Source of the DNA: Corallococcus soli
Lineage (GTDB): Bacteria > Myxococcota > Myxococcia > Myxococcales > Myxococcaceae
NCBI RefSeq assembly: GCF_014930455.1
Contig: NZ_JAAIYO010000014.1
Coordinates: 1-64,000, forward strand
Direction: 5' to 3'
Length of the DNA stretch: 64,000 nt
The notes below the pieces were generated by a model. That model did no database searches. It was not told the DNA's origin and saw only the letters and a program-made list of their open reading frames with translations. Position 1 is the first letter of the stretch; the number at the start of each line of letters is the position of its first letter. A program made the translations under genes and the position numbers. This document shows positions 1-11,000 of the stretch, piece by piece.

Positions 1-90
1 AGCGGACGGGCATGCGCCGCCCTGCCCCATCCACGCCACTCACCCACCGCGCGCGTGCACGCCATCCTCCTGCCTGGAGGGAAGCGCGCG

Positions 91-495
91 ATGCTATTCA
101 CGGACTTCGTGGCCCTGGCCGCGCGCCTGTTCGAGGGCGCGGGGGTGGCGGTGATGGTGGTGGGGGCGGTGGCGTCCGTGGGGCTCGTCGCCGTGCGCTA
201 CCAGGCAGGGCGCCGCAGGGATGGCTACCGCCTGATGCGCCATTACCTGGGCAGCGCCATCCTGCTGGGATTGGAGCTGCTCGTCGCGGCGGACATCATC
301 CGCACCGTCGCCGAGGCGCCCACGCTGCGTCAGGTCCTCATCCTGGGCCTCATCGTCCTCATCCGGACCTTCCTCAGCTTCACGCTGGAGGTGGAGATCG
401 AAGGACGCTGGCCCTGGCAGCAGGGACGCGACGACGAACGCCGGCCCGGCGCGGACGAGGCCTCGGAAGGCGGGCGCAATCCCCCGCCTCCTTGA
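91..495 (+). CDS. DUF1622-family small integral membrane protein
   Basis: About 134 residues. The start is ATG at 91 because a GGAGGG ribosome-binding site lies about ten bases upstream; the in-frame ATG at 55 has no such site. The protein has three hydrophobic stretches separated by a basic loop (RRRDGYRLMRHYLG), and its second and third segments (LLGLELLVAADIIRT, ILGLIVLIRTFLSFTLEVE) match what I remember of the DUF1622 family, whose function is unknown. The last 25 residues are a charged and proline-rich cytoplasmic tail. It is predicted to sit in the inner membrane. It stands alone, convergent with the next gene, with only 15 bases between the stop codons. Confidence 0.8.
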   Translation: MLFTDFVALAARLFEGAGVAVMVVGAVASVGLVAVRYQAGRRRDGYRLMRHYLGSAILLGLELLVAADIIRTVAEAPTLRQVLILGLIVLIRTFLSFTLEVEIEGRWPWQQGRDDERRPGADEASEGGRNPPPP

Positions 496-510
496 GGCGC
501 TCTTCGCGCT

Positions 511-1650
511 TCAATGCCTGGCGGGAGCGGTGCGGGTCCGGGCCACCCATTCGCGCCAGGCCGCGACGTCCTCGCCCAGGTCGCGGCCCGCGAGCAGGGT
601 CAGCACCTTGCGCGCGGGCTCCCGGTCGACGGCCTGCCGCATGCCCGCCATCTCCACCAACACCTCGCCCGCCTGGTTGAGGATCTGCGTCCGCCGCGCG
701 CCGCCCTCCGCCTCCACGACGCGCACCAGCGCCCAGGCGGCCTTGTTGCGGTCCGAGGACAACGGGAACCACAGCGCCTCCAGCACGGGCTCCAGCGGGA
801 GGAGCCCCTTCGGCTGCCCCTCCTGCGCGGTGCCCAACAGCCGCAGGGCTTCGTTGCGCACGCCCTCGAAGGGGTCGTGGACGGCGGGAACCAGATAGCG
901 CACCAGCGCCTCACGCGAGCGCACGTAGGACAGGAGGATGGCGGCGGTCATCCGCTTCGAATCGTCCCGGTCCTCGCGCAGCACGCGCACCAGCGCGTCG
1001 GTGTGCCGGGGCACGCCTTCGAGGAAGGTCGCTTCGAGCGGCGCGAGCTGGGGGTGGTCGAAGCCGCCGTAGCACGTCAGGGCCCGGCAGCCACCGACGG
1101 AGGTCTCGCTCACCGCGCCCTCCCGGCGGAGCGTCCAGTAGGTCTGCTGGTAGGCCCCCCACGCGGCGATGAGACCACCGGGGTCCTCGACCGAGCCCGT
1201 GGGCGCCGGAGCGAAGCGCATCCGCCATTCGTCCCCCGGTTCGACCAGATCCACGGTGACGCGGAAGGTGCGCGTCGGGGGATAGGTGACCATCGAATAC
1301 CGGCAGAACGGCAGCGGATGCGCGGCGAGCAGGCGCGGCTTGCTCTCCACCAAGTGCGGCGTGAATTCGCCCGCCTCCAGGTTGAAGCGCGAGCCGGGCG
1401 CAGGCATGCCGATGAGCCGGAGCAACTCCTCCCGGGGCAGCTTGCGGAGGCCGAACACCTCCACGCCTTCGAAGAGGTACAGCGGGTCGGGCGCCACGGA
1501 GGCCTGGGGAGCAGGCGGCACAGGCCTGGCCGCGGCTTCGACCGCGGGGGGCGCGGGTCGGGCTCCGGACGGCCCGGTGGAGCGGGCAGGCGCCGCACAA
1601 GCGGAACACACAAGCAGACCGGCGGGCAGGAGCATCCGGAGGCTGGGCAT
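511..1650 (-). CDS. Exported HEAT-repeat-like protein
   Basis: About 379 residues. The start at 1650 gives a short signal peptide (MPSLRMLLPAGLLVCSACAAP); the frame stays open upstream, but that stretch is not protein-like. The cysteines at the end of the hydrophobic region could be lipidated, though the lipobox is not canonical. After a Pro/Ala-rich linker (about residues 20-60) there is a globular domain with two cysteines (GGCRALTCYGG). The last 160 residues are paired helices such as RMTAAILLSYVRSREALV and GVRNEALRLLGTAQ, which resemble HEAT repeats. A role as an envelope scaffold is inference. It is divergent from the histidine kinase gene, with about 210 bases shared for promoters. Confidence 0.75.
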   Translation of the reverse strand: MPSLRMLLPAGLLVCSACAAPARSTGPSGARPAPPAVEAAARPVPPAPQASVAPDPLYLFEGVEVFGLRKLPREELLRLIGMPAPGSRFNLEAGEFTPHLVESKPRLLAAHPLPFCRYSMVTYPPTRTFRVTVDLVEPGDEWRMRFAPAPTGSVEDPGGLIAAWGAYQQTYWTLRREGAVSETSVGGCRALTCYGGFDHPQLAPLEATFLEGVPRHTDALVRVLREDRDDSKRMTAAILLSYVRSREALVRYLVPAVHDPFEGVRNEALRLLGTAQEGQPKGLLPLEPVLEALWFPLSSDRNKAAWALVRVVEAEGGARRTQILNQAGEVLVEMAGMRQAVDREPARKVLTLLAGRDLGEDVAAWREWVARTRTAPARH

Positions 1651-1861
1651 GGGGCCGGACTGTATTCCAGCCGTCGGGAGGCGGGGACACGGCTTCACGG
1701 GGACCAGCCAATCGGTGGCTGCGCTCCTGGCTGGCAGGAGGATGCCAAGACCCACCGGGGATGCACACCCTCCAGTTCAGGCCACTCCAGCGTTGGGAAG
1801 CGGCGTCACGGGGCCCTGCTTCCCCGCTTGTCGGAAGGGGCCGTGGCCCCAGGAGGCGCGC

Positions 1862-4183
1862 GTGGAAAGTCCCAGCGCAAGCTTCGACGGTGCGGCCACC
1901 GAGGGCATGACCGAGGCGCATTCCCGGCTCCTCCTTGAGACCCTGGTGGCATGCACACCCGTGGGCCTCGCCGTGGTGGACCTGGAGCAGCGCTTCGTCC
2001 AGGTCAACGAAGCCCTCGCGGACATGAATGGGATTCCGCGCGCCGCCCACCTGGGCCGCAAGGTGCAGGACCTCCTGCCGGAGATGTGGACCCTGCTGCG
2101 CCCCCAGTACCAGCACATCATGGACGGGGGGGAGGCGAAGACGTTCGAGATCAGCGGCACCACGCCCAGGGCGACCGGGGTGGAGCGCCACTTCCTCACC
2201 AGCTACTACCCCATGCGGACACCGTCGGGCGTGCTGCTGGGCATCGGCATCATCGTCGTGGAGGTGACGGAGCAGCGCAGGGCGCACGAAGCGCTCCAGG
2301 CCAGCGAGCAGCGCTACCGCTCGCTGGTGGAGGCCATGGCCCAGCCGGTGTGGACGACCAACGGCCGGGGCGAGGTGGTGGAGCCCGCGCCGCGCTGGCT
2401 GGCCTTCACCGGCCAGACACACGAGGAGCACCTGGGGCTGGGCTGGCTCTCCGCCATCCACCCCGAGGACCGCAAGCGCGTGGTGCGGGGCTGGGTGGAG
2501 TCCCTGCGCACACGCACGTCCTACCGGGGCGAGTTCCGCCTGAAGTTCCATGCGGGGGGCTACCGGAACGTGGTGGGCCGCGCCGTGCCCGTCTTCGGTG
2601 AAAAGGGAGACATCCGTGAGTGGGTGTCCACCGCGGAGGACGTCACGGAGCGCAAGAAGGCGGAGGCGCAGGTGGAGACCGAGCGGGCACGGCTGCACTC
2701 CGTGCTGATGAGCGCTCCGGCGTCCATCGCCATCCTGTCGGGGAAGGAGCAGACCTTCACGCTGGTGAACCCCCTCTACCGGCGCCTGTCGAAGGGCATG
2801 GACCTGACGGGAATGCAGCTGCGGCCCCATGTCAGTCCGGACGATGCGTATTCGGAGCTGGTGAGCCGGGCCTTCACCACCGGGGAGGCGCAGACGCAGA
2901 AGGAGGTGTCGCTCGCCACCGACGAACAGGCGACGGGAACGGACGCCTTCCGGCGCTTCGACATCGTCTACCAGCCCCTGCGCGACGTGCACGGCCAGGT
3001 GGACTCCGTGCTGTCGTTCGCCATCGACGTGACGGAGCGGGTGGAGGCGAGGGAGAAGCTGGAGCAGTGGGCCGCGTCGCTCAAGAATCAGCAGCAGTGG
3101 TTGGAGGCAGTGCTGGACCGGACGCCCGTGGCCCTGCTGCTGATGGAGCCCCACTCCGGCCGGACCCTCTTCGCCAATCAGGCAGCCCGGCAGATGGCCG
3201 GCGGCGAGTTTCCCGAAGGCCTCCGGGCTGAACGCTACGCGGGCACCTACCTCTTCACGGACGAGCAGGGCCGGCCGCTGAGCAACGAAGAGATCCCGGG
3301 GGTGCGAGCCGCGCGCGGGGAGCCGGTGCATGGGGCTCCCGTCGTGTGGCACACGCCCACGGGGCGCTATTCCCTGCTCATTGAAGCAGCGCCCCTGCCC
3401 GCCCAGCACGGCCACCCGGCGACGGTGCTGCTGGCCCACCAGGACGTGAGCGAGCTGCGAGCGACCCAGGCCCAGCTCCAGCACGCGGTGTCCCTGCGGG
3501 ATGAGTTCCTGACGGTGGCGTCCCACGAATTGAAGACGCCGCTGACGCCCTTGCAGCTCAAGCTCCAGTCCCTGCTGAGGGACGCCCAGACGGCCTCGTC
3601 GCTGGAGGGGCTGCAGGAGCGCGTGGTGCGCACCGCGGAGAGCGTGTCCGGGCAGATCCGCAAGATGACCACGCTCATCAACGACCTGCTGGAGGTGACG
3701 CAGCTCACCGGCCCGTCCGCGCCGCTGCAACTGGAGCCGGTGGACCTGGCCTCCGTGGTCCGGGACGTGGTGGAGCGGTTCAAGCCCCAGGCGGCGAAGG
3801 CGGGCTGTGAGATGGTCATCCAGGCCCCGGACGGCGTGGTGGGCCGGTGGGACCGGCACCGCCTGGAGCAGGTGACGAGCAGCCTGTTGTCCAACGCGCT
3901 GAAGTACGGCGCGGGGAAGCCGGTCACGCTCACGGTGGAGCGGGTCCGGGGAATGGCGAGGCTGAGCGTGAAGGACGAAGGCATCGGCATCGCGCCGGCA
4001 AGCCTCCAGGCCATCTTCGAAAAGTTCACCCGCGCTGTTTCAACCCGTCACTACGGAGGTCTGGGATTGGGCCTCTTCATCACCAGACAGATTGTCGAAG
4101 CCCACCACGGCACCCTGCGCGCGGAGAGCCAACCCGGGCAGGGTGCGACGTTCATCGTGGAGCTGCCCCTTTTGGTTCCGTGA
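1862..4183 (+). CDS. Orphan PAS-domain sensor histidine kinase
   Basis: About 773 residues. The GTG start at 1862 is preceded by a perfect AGGAGG with five bases spacing; ATG 1907 is an alternative. Domains: PAS 1 about 20-140, PAS 2 about 146-265 (begins SEQRYRSLVEAMAQPVW), PAS 3 about 278-400, PAS 4 about 414-540. A HisKA dimerisation domain follows, with the phospho-accepting histidine in VASHELKTPLTPL (about residue 555). The HATPase_c domain has the N box (SSLLSNALKYG), G1 box (KDEGIGI) and G2 box (GGLGLGLFITRQI). No transmembrane helix is visible, so it should be cytoplasmic. No response regulator lies nearby, as is common for myxobacterial kinases. The signal and partner are unknown. 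Confidence 0.92.
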   Translation: MESPSASFDGAATEGMTEAHSRLLLETLVACTPVGLAVVDLEQRFVQVNEALADMNGIPRAAHLGRKVQDLLPEMWTLLRPQYQHIMDGGEAKTFEISGTTPRATGVERHFLTSYYPMRTPSGVLLGIGIIVVEVTEQRRAHEALQASEQRYRSLVEAMAQPVWTTNGRGEVVEPAPRWLAFTGQTHEEHLGLGWLSAIHPEDRKRVVRGWVESLRTRTSYRGEFRLKFHAGGYRNVVGRAVPVFGEKGDIREWVSTAEDVTERKKAEAQVETERARLHSVLMSAPASIAILSGKEQTFTLVNPLYRRLSKGMDLTGMQLRPHVSPDDAYSELVSRAFTTGEAQTQKEVSLATDEQATGTDAFRRFDIVYQPLRDVHGQVDSVLSFAIDVTERVEAREKLEQWAASLKNQQQWLEAVLDRTPVALLLMEPHSGRTLFANQAARQMAGGEFPEGLRAERYAGTYLFTDEQGRPLSNEEIPGVRAARGEPVHGAPVVWHTPTGRYSLLIEAAPLPAQHGHPATVLLAHQDVSELRATQAQLQHAVSLRDEFLTVASHELKTPLTPLQLKLQSLLRDAQTASSLEGLQERVVRTAESVSGQIRKMTTLINDLLEVTQLTGPSAPLQLEPVDLASVVRDVVERFKPQAAKAGCEMVIQAPDGVVGRWDRHRLEQVTSSLLSNALKYGAGKPVTLTVERVRGMARLSVKDEGIGIAPASLQAIFEKFTRAVSTRHYGGLGLGLFITRQIVEAHHGTLRAESQPGQGATFIVELPLLVP

Positions 4184-4305
4184 AGGGCTTGGGGGCCGAG
4201 GTCCGCCCCCCCCGTGGCAGGGAAGCCGTCGCCCGGCAAGGCCTCAAGGCACGTTGCTGGCCGGTTTCAGATGGGGGCCCCTTCAGCTTCAAACCCCGTT
4301 GCCCT

Positions 4306-4326
4306 CCCCCTGGGGTCACCAGGGGG
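4306..4326. terminator. Hairpin between convergent genes
   Basis: A perfect 8-bp stem (CCCCCTGG/CCAGGGGG) with loop GGTCA lies between the kinase stop (4183) and the stop of the minus-strand gene at 4360. There is no T-tract on either side. A second G/C hairpin (GGGGGC/GCCCCC, 4191-4210) lies directly after the kinase stop. Both are candidate transcription ends. Confidence 0.5.
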
Positions 4327-4359
4327 TCACGTGCTCTGCCCGGTATTTCATGAATCAAA

Positions 4360-5046
4360 TCAACGATCTGGCAGACCTCCATTGATTTTGAGCGGGCCAC
4401 GAGCAGCCTCAATCAACTCCTTGCATGCCTTCTCCGCCCCCCATGGATTCCTCACATCCTCATTGATTTCGGGATAGAAACCACTCGCGTAGAAGAAATA
4501 GCGTCCGCCGTCCACCACCTCGAACAGCCATGACGCGCCATCCACGACCTCGACCTGCGGTGGCCGATGCTTGGCATCATTCTCCAAGCGGGCATTCCGG
4601 ACGATCTTTTCGATGAGCCCACCGCAACTCCCCGCATCAGTCCGTCCACTCCTGATGAGGTTTGGCTCCTCACGATGATCGAGGACAGTCCAATTCAATT
4701 CGCACTCACGCTCACGCAAGCGCACCACGACAATTGGCTCAAAGCTCATCGCATAGACGCAGCGAATCTCCTTGGGCGCATCCATCCCCCTCCCTTTAAG
4801 ACCAGGTTCGCGCATCGCACAAAGGTGAGGCGCAAGCCACTGGGAAGTAGTTGAGTCAGCGAAATCTGGAAAGTACATGCTCACCGTACTTTCCTCAGAG
4901 CACTTCGCTTCCTTCAGGACGGGGGCTGAAACAGCCGGCACAACTCCCCTCTCAGCGGCCATGCAGCCCAACGGCAGGGCGAAAACAATCCATAGCGCAT
5001 AGGAAACGCCCCGCAGGGCGCTGACACCTCGCATACGCATCCTCAT
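4360..5046 (-). CDS. Small exported protein, candidate immunity partner of the RHS protein
   Basis: 228 residues, family not recognised. The ATG at 5046 overlaps the RHS stop codon (ATGA), so the two are probably translationally coupled. A hydrophobic signal segment (YALWIVFALPLGCMAAERG) ends in a cysteine, possibly a lipoprotein, though the proline at -3 is unusual. The mature part has five or more cysteines (AKCSEES, PHLCAMRE, IRCVYAM, ERECELNW, GSCGGL), which would suit an oxidised periplasmic fold. Codon use is clearly less GC-rich than in the neighbours (26 of 60 bases are G or C in 4441-4500). Position after a polymorphic-toxin-like gene suggests an immunity function. That is inference from context only; it could also be an accessory protein. 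Confidence 0.7.
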   Translation of the reverse strand: MRMRMRGVSALRGVSYALWIVFALPLGCMAAERGVVPAVSAPVLKEAKCSEESTVSMYFPDFADSTTSQWLAPHLCAMREPGLKGRGMDAPKEIRCVYAMSFEPIVVVRLRERECELNWTVLDHREEPNLIRSGRTDAGSCGGLIEKIVRNARLENDAKHRPPQVEVVDGASWLFEVVDGGRYFFYASGFYPEINEDVRNPWGAEKACKELIEAARGPLKINGGLPDR

Positions 5047-8000
5047 TTCAGATCCCTGAAAGCCTTGCCCGAATCAACAAAGCTTCCATTTCCACCACCC
5101 TTTTTCGGATCGTAGACGTTTATTCTTCCACTCCCTGCCTTCACCTGAAAAAGCTTCCCCCCCGACGTCACAATATACACATCATGCTTTCGCACACCAG
5201 CGGGTACACTCTGTGCTGATTGGTAATCAAGGAACGACGGCAAATCCTTGTCTGACTTGAGAACATGACCATGAATCGTCGCCACCGTATCGGCGTTTGC
5301 CTTCGTCTCATTCTTACGAGAACTTTCGCCCATCCATGGCCCAACGACCTGAAGATCCTTCACTTCTTCATGGGTTTCATTGTCCTCCGATACAATCTCA
5401 TCAACCCGCGCGATTGGCTCCCGCATATCCTGCTCTTTCTTCTTTTGCTCCGCGGCAACCAACTGCTGAAGCTTTTTCCCGAGTTCCACCATCAACTCCT
5501 CGAGTCTCGACAATTCAAGCCCCGTCGGATCAGAGAAAAAAACCGGATTATTGGCAGCATAGGCGTAAACAAGGACATTCATCCCCGCCTTGGCCTGAGC
5601 CAGCACGTATTCAGGATCCAATGCCTTTGGCTCAGGCGCCAAATACCTACCAATGCTTGGATCGTAGAATCGATTCCAGTTTTCAAACAGGTCGGTTTCG
5701 GGGTCGAAGTACTGGCCCGGCAGTCGAAGCGGAAGCCAAACCGGCTTGGCAGTGGCCTCGTAACGCCGGTACTCGAACCCGCTCAGGTGGGCTTCCGTGT
5801 GGGTCTGCCCATCCACGTCGGGGCTCATTCGCACATAGAAGACTCCGTTCGCGGGCGCCCTCACCCACCCCAGAGTCGCGGTGCGGCCCTTCGCCCCGCC
5901 CCAGATGCGGCCATCCCCATCATTGGGTCCTGGCAGGGGTTCTCCCTGCGCGTCCGCAAGGTACACGCGTGCCAGACCATGGGCTTCCACCCACTCGAAG
6001 CGGCCTCGGACCTGGGTCACGAGTCCCGGGTTCGACGGCGTGCGCAGGGTGGCGACGGGAGAACTGAAATTGTCTCGCGCCGCGGCGAAGTGAGCCACCC
6101 GGTTCACGTGGCCGAAGGGCTCGTAGTCTCCCGTTCCACTGATCCGGCCGCGCGAATCCAGCAGCAGGACCGGCTTGCCCAGTCCATCCGTCACCGGGAA
6201 GTAGGTTCCACACGGGACGTCGGACTCCACACCGAAGCGCGAGCAATCCTGGGTGTTGTCCGCGACCCGCAGGAAGGGCGAGTGAGCAAAGCGCGACTTG
6301 ATGAGCGCGACTGGCCGGCCATCCAGCCACACATACTCGTCCAGGATGTAGTCAGTCGTGTTCGGATTGGCAGCAGTATGCCCCACGTCCACGAGCAACT
6401 GCGTCCCCGAATAGAAATACTCGTCCTCCCGTCCATCCCAGGTGAGCTTCAGACGGCGCCGGCCTCCGGCATCATAGAAATACTCGGAGCTGCTACCCGG
6501 CCCCCCCTCCTGGCTGGTGCTCACCTGCCGGTAGACGGCTCCAATATCCAGGGGCGACGCTAGCGTGGCATTGAGTGACACCGAGTAATAGGCCTGGGTC
6601 GAGGTCGGGCTGAGATACCAATCCGCATTGGTCATGCGCCCCGCCAGATCATGCCAGTATTTCGTCGTGATTCCGTAGGGAAGACATCCCAGTTGACCCG
6701 ACTGACAGACGGGGGCCGAGAAGTTGCGTCTGGAGAGCTGGTCGACCCGAGGGAAGGAGTTGACGTACTCCGACTGCACCGTGAAGCCATTCTGGGTTTC
6801 GCTCGTCCGGTTTCCGCGCACATCGTAGGCGTAGGAAATCGTCCGGTCGGTCACCATCCATCCGCCATTATCATGCCGGTTGGTCACCCGGCTCAGCTGA
6901 AGGCGCGCGTCATAGCCAGGCTCTCCCGATGGCCCACGATACTCCTGAGTCGTGGGATGGTCCGTGCTCGAAGTCTGCAGGATGCAGGTGTCCTCTCCCT
7001 CAAGCTGATCCGCCTTGTACCGGTAGGCACGCTTGAACACGTCTCCCGTGATCACTCGGCTCACACTCAACCCAGAGAGCCGCCCGAAAGGAACTCCTGC
7101 GCTGTCAACGGCCTGGGTAAAGGACGAGGAGGAGCAATCCGCCATCCCGGCATTGGCTCCCCCTTGGTGATACCGAACCTGCGCGGACGACGGTACTCCT
7201 GCCTCGCCTCGCGAGTGGGTCTTGTATGCCTTCAACCCTCCGTAGGGTTCCCACTCCACCGAAGTAATCAAGGGGTCATTGCTCGACGTCCCATTGGGAT
7301 ACAGATGCGCCACATAGATGTCGCTGACGCGATGGGGCATTCCCGTGAAGGACGGATGGTACCTGTACTCGATTTCCCGACCGTAGGGATAAATCTCACC
7401 GACAAGCCGACCCACCGAGTCGTATTTGAAGATGTGATTGGGGCTGTCCTTTCCCGAGAAATAGGGTGAGGTATTACAGTCACGGGACGGAGGATCTGTT
7501 TCGGCTCCCCGGACCCGGTACTTCGCAATCAAGCGACCAAAAGCATCGTAACTGAACCAGGTCGCGCCAAAGGAATCCACCGTATAGTGCGGCTTCCCTC
7601 GGTACTTGCCCGGACATCCATCAGTGAAAGGAGGGAAAGGATCCTCATAGAAGGTCCGGGAGAGGCGCTCGGTCTGGGTCGCCGTGCGGGCCTCGACAAC
7701 GCGCGTGCGACCAAGGGCATCGTATTGGTATGCCATCCAGCTCGCGCTCTGCCCCATCTCCGACGTCTGCTTGGCGATGGGATTTCCTACCGCGTCATAG
7801 GCAAACCAGGTGATGCCAGCACCTGACGGCAAGGTCGCTCCCCACGGAGCCGTGACCACCAACAGGTTGCCAAAGTCATCGTGGAGGTATTCCAGGGCCG
7901 GTTGGTTGGCACAGCTGGCCATCGTGGTCCCGGGGGCACACCCTTGCTTGATTCCCTTGACGTTGCCCGCTTCGTCATAGGCGACATGGGTCGCTGAAGC

Positions 8001-11000
8001 CGCGATTCCTCCCGTCGGGCCCGCTGCTTCCAGCATCGACACCAGCCGGTTGAGCCGGTCGTACTCGAATGAGCGGCACTCAGGCGGGAGACTGTTGAGC
8101 GCCCCCGTCGTCGTATTGAAGCCGCCGCAAAACGCAGCCGGACGGCCAAGACTGGCGAGGTACGGCAACCCCTCGCGGATCCGGTTGTCCTCGGTATCGA
8201 AGAGGCTCGTCGAGGAGTAGCTGGAGTTCGAGCTCGCCCCGTCACCCCACTGTTCTCCAATACCCTGATACGTGAGACGACCCAGCGGATCAGCATCATA
8301 GGTCCTACGGGCACGGACAATGCCCCCTGGCGCCAGTGTCTCCTCCTTGATGAGGCGACCCAAGCGGTAGAAGTAGTTCACCCGTTCGCTGTAGTTCGCG
8401 CCGCTGGCAGAGGCAGCGGTTGCCTTCCACTGCAGCTTGTCTTTCAGCGTCCCACCAACGCAGGCGCCGTTCGTTCCCGCTCGATAGCAGTGCACTTCGT
8501 AGCGACCGTCCGGATGGCGGACGTAGTCACCATGCGTGGTACCGTTGTCATAACCGTAGTCCGTGATGAGGTCCGGCAAGGTACCGGCCTTCACCGTCTT
8601 GCGAACCAGCTTTCCTGAGCTGTAGGACAAGACGGTCTGGACCCCGGCAGGGTCAGTCGTCTTGAGCAGCCGCCCCTGCTCGTCATAGGCGTCGTAGGTG
8701 GTGTCAAGGTACTGATTGTGCTGGCATCTTGGCGACCACCCCTGGCTCACGAATGACGCGTAGACGCGTTTGCGGATGAGGTGTTGTTGCTGGCCATTCG
8801 TCGCATTCGCCGCCCCGTAGAAGTAGTGCGTCACAGGAGACGGGCCACTGCAGGACGTCGCGTCCGGCCCCGTGACCCAGCACGGTCCTTCGACCTCAAC
8901 AACGCGCGCCTGCGGATCCGCCTGGGCTGCTGTCTCACCCGTACACGAGCGATGGGTACGATAGAAGACCGCCTGATGCTTCAGAACCAGAGCACCAAAG
9001 CTGGTCGTGAACTCCCTCGTGTAGCCACTGCGCACCTTGGCCATCAGCCGGTTCGTCGTGGGTTCGTATTGATACGTCCAGGTTGCCTGAACCCCTGCCC
9101 CTACCCGGCTGGCCACAGCGGACGTCGCGGATTCCGTCTTCAGCAGTTGCTCATAGGCAGGGCTCGTCCCCGCACGACCGTATTCATAGGAATAGGTTTT
9201 CGTGAGCAGCGCGCCGGCACCATTCGCATCCAGGGCCCCGAAATCAGCCCGCTTGAGTTCCCCCGGAGGCATGAAGAAGTTGAAGTCCTGCCACGGGACA
9301 TGCTCCGCATCGCTGTCGCCCCTCTTCGCAAGCTTGTTGGTGAAGACGGAGTAGGCATCTCGTGAGTCACGCTGGGTCTTCGCCATCGCGACAAAGCGTT
9401 CCGGCACGATGTTGAGCGTGGACTGGACGGGCAACTCAATGCTGTTCCAGGAGCGGGACTGCTGCGCCGCCAGACTGATGCCCACACCCTTGCAGTCACC
9501 GTCGTTGTTGACCCCCTCCGTCCCGCACTTCACCACCGCACCCGTCGTCTCGACACCATGCGAGCGTGACTCCGAGGCGACGAATGAACGTGTCAGCATC
9601 GTCGAGAATTGCCTGTAACCATCTCCCGCACTGGCAGGTTCACTGAAGTTCTGCCACTGCTGCCCAGCACACGTCCCGGTCAGCACGCCAGGCCCACAGT
9701 AGAACCCCGTGCCATAGAGAGACGCCGTGACGGTCTGCCAGGTCCAATCGTCCTCATCCTTGAGGACGTAGAAGTTTGCCCGGTGCAACGTCTTGTTGGT
9801 GACCAGGGCACCATCCCGGAAGATCTTCCAGCGCACGGTCCCCAACGCTTCATTGTCGACCCAGCTGTAGGTCATCTGGGGCGGCACCGGAGCTTCCGCG
9901 CCGGCAGGGACGTTCTGGGCATTTCCGACATAGAAGCGAGCGCCGCTCAACATGCCGGCCGGATTGGAGACGATCTGGCCATTTTCGTCGTGCATCCCAT
10001 AGTCATACGTCACGACATTGCGAGTCCCCTGTCCCGTCCCTGACGTGCCTTCCTCCAGATCGACCCTGTCCAGGACACACTCATGGGTGAATGACGGGAT
10101 GGTCCCTTGCGTGGGGCGACTGGCATAGACAAACGCAAGCCGAGAGCCATTCGACAGACTGGCGTATTGGACCAACTGGGCGGGCTTGACGAAGGTCGTC
10201 GACGGCGCCGTGCAGCCGGCGGGTTTTTCCGCATGATATTGCAGGGAGGCGATGAGGCGTTGGCCTGCCGCCCCTACCAGCTCCACCGGGTTCCCGTAGC
10301 TGGTGGGCTCCACCTCGGTCAGGAAGTAGGCGAAGCCCCAGATCCGATAAGGGAGGGCGACCTGCGTCCTGCCTCCGACGCCGGCCGTGTGGGTGTAGCG
10401 AAAACGCCCTTCCGGGCTGAAGAGCGTGAAGCCATCACTGTCCCTGCGAAGCTTGACGCCTTGATCCCTGGCGGAGGTCGCGAAGGTACCCACCGGAAAG
10501 GAATCTCCACCGCACGGGCTGAAGTGCATGGTCGCGCCCGATGGCGCAACCACATCACAGAAAGAGCTGACGGTGACGTCCGTCCCGGATGAATCCCTCG
10601 CCCAATCCGCTCCCATCAGGACATAACTGAAGAGGTTGTGCCTCCATCGATAGGCGCTGGACGTCCCATTTGAATGCAGGACGCGTCCGAACGGCAGGGA
10701 CAGATTCTTTCCGGGAATCCCCAGGACATTCGCATGGGTCGACGCAGTGAAAGTGCGGGTAAACGCGAAATCACCAATCGCCGAGGTCAGGCTGTAATCC
10801 GTCTCGGAATAGGTCGGACGGAGCGAGCCCACGGGCACGGGGGCGCTCGAGGAGACACCCGCGCTCCCGGGCCCACCCAGCGGTGGCGCGGGGCTGAGCG
10901 GCGCTTGATCCACGCGCTGCTGCAATTCCTCGGTCGTCAGGGTCCCCGAAGCCCATGCGACGCCCAGCCCCACCAGCAGGAGACCACTGACCGCCAATCC

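Noticed and set aside
911-3859. Long open frame on the strand opposite the histidine kinase gene
   Set aside because: It is an artefact of high GC content: its translation is His/Gly/Arg-rich low complexity, and it mirrors a well-supported kinase.
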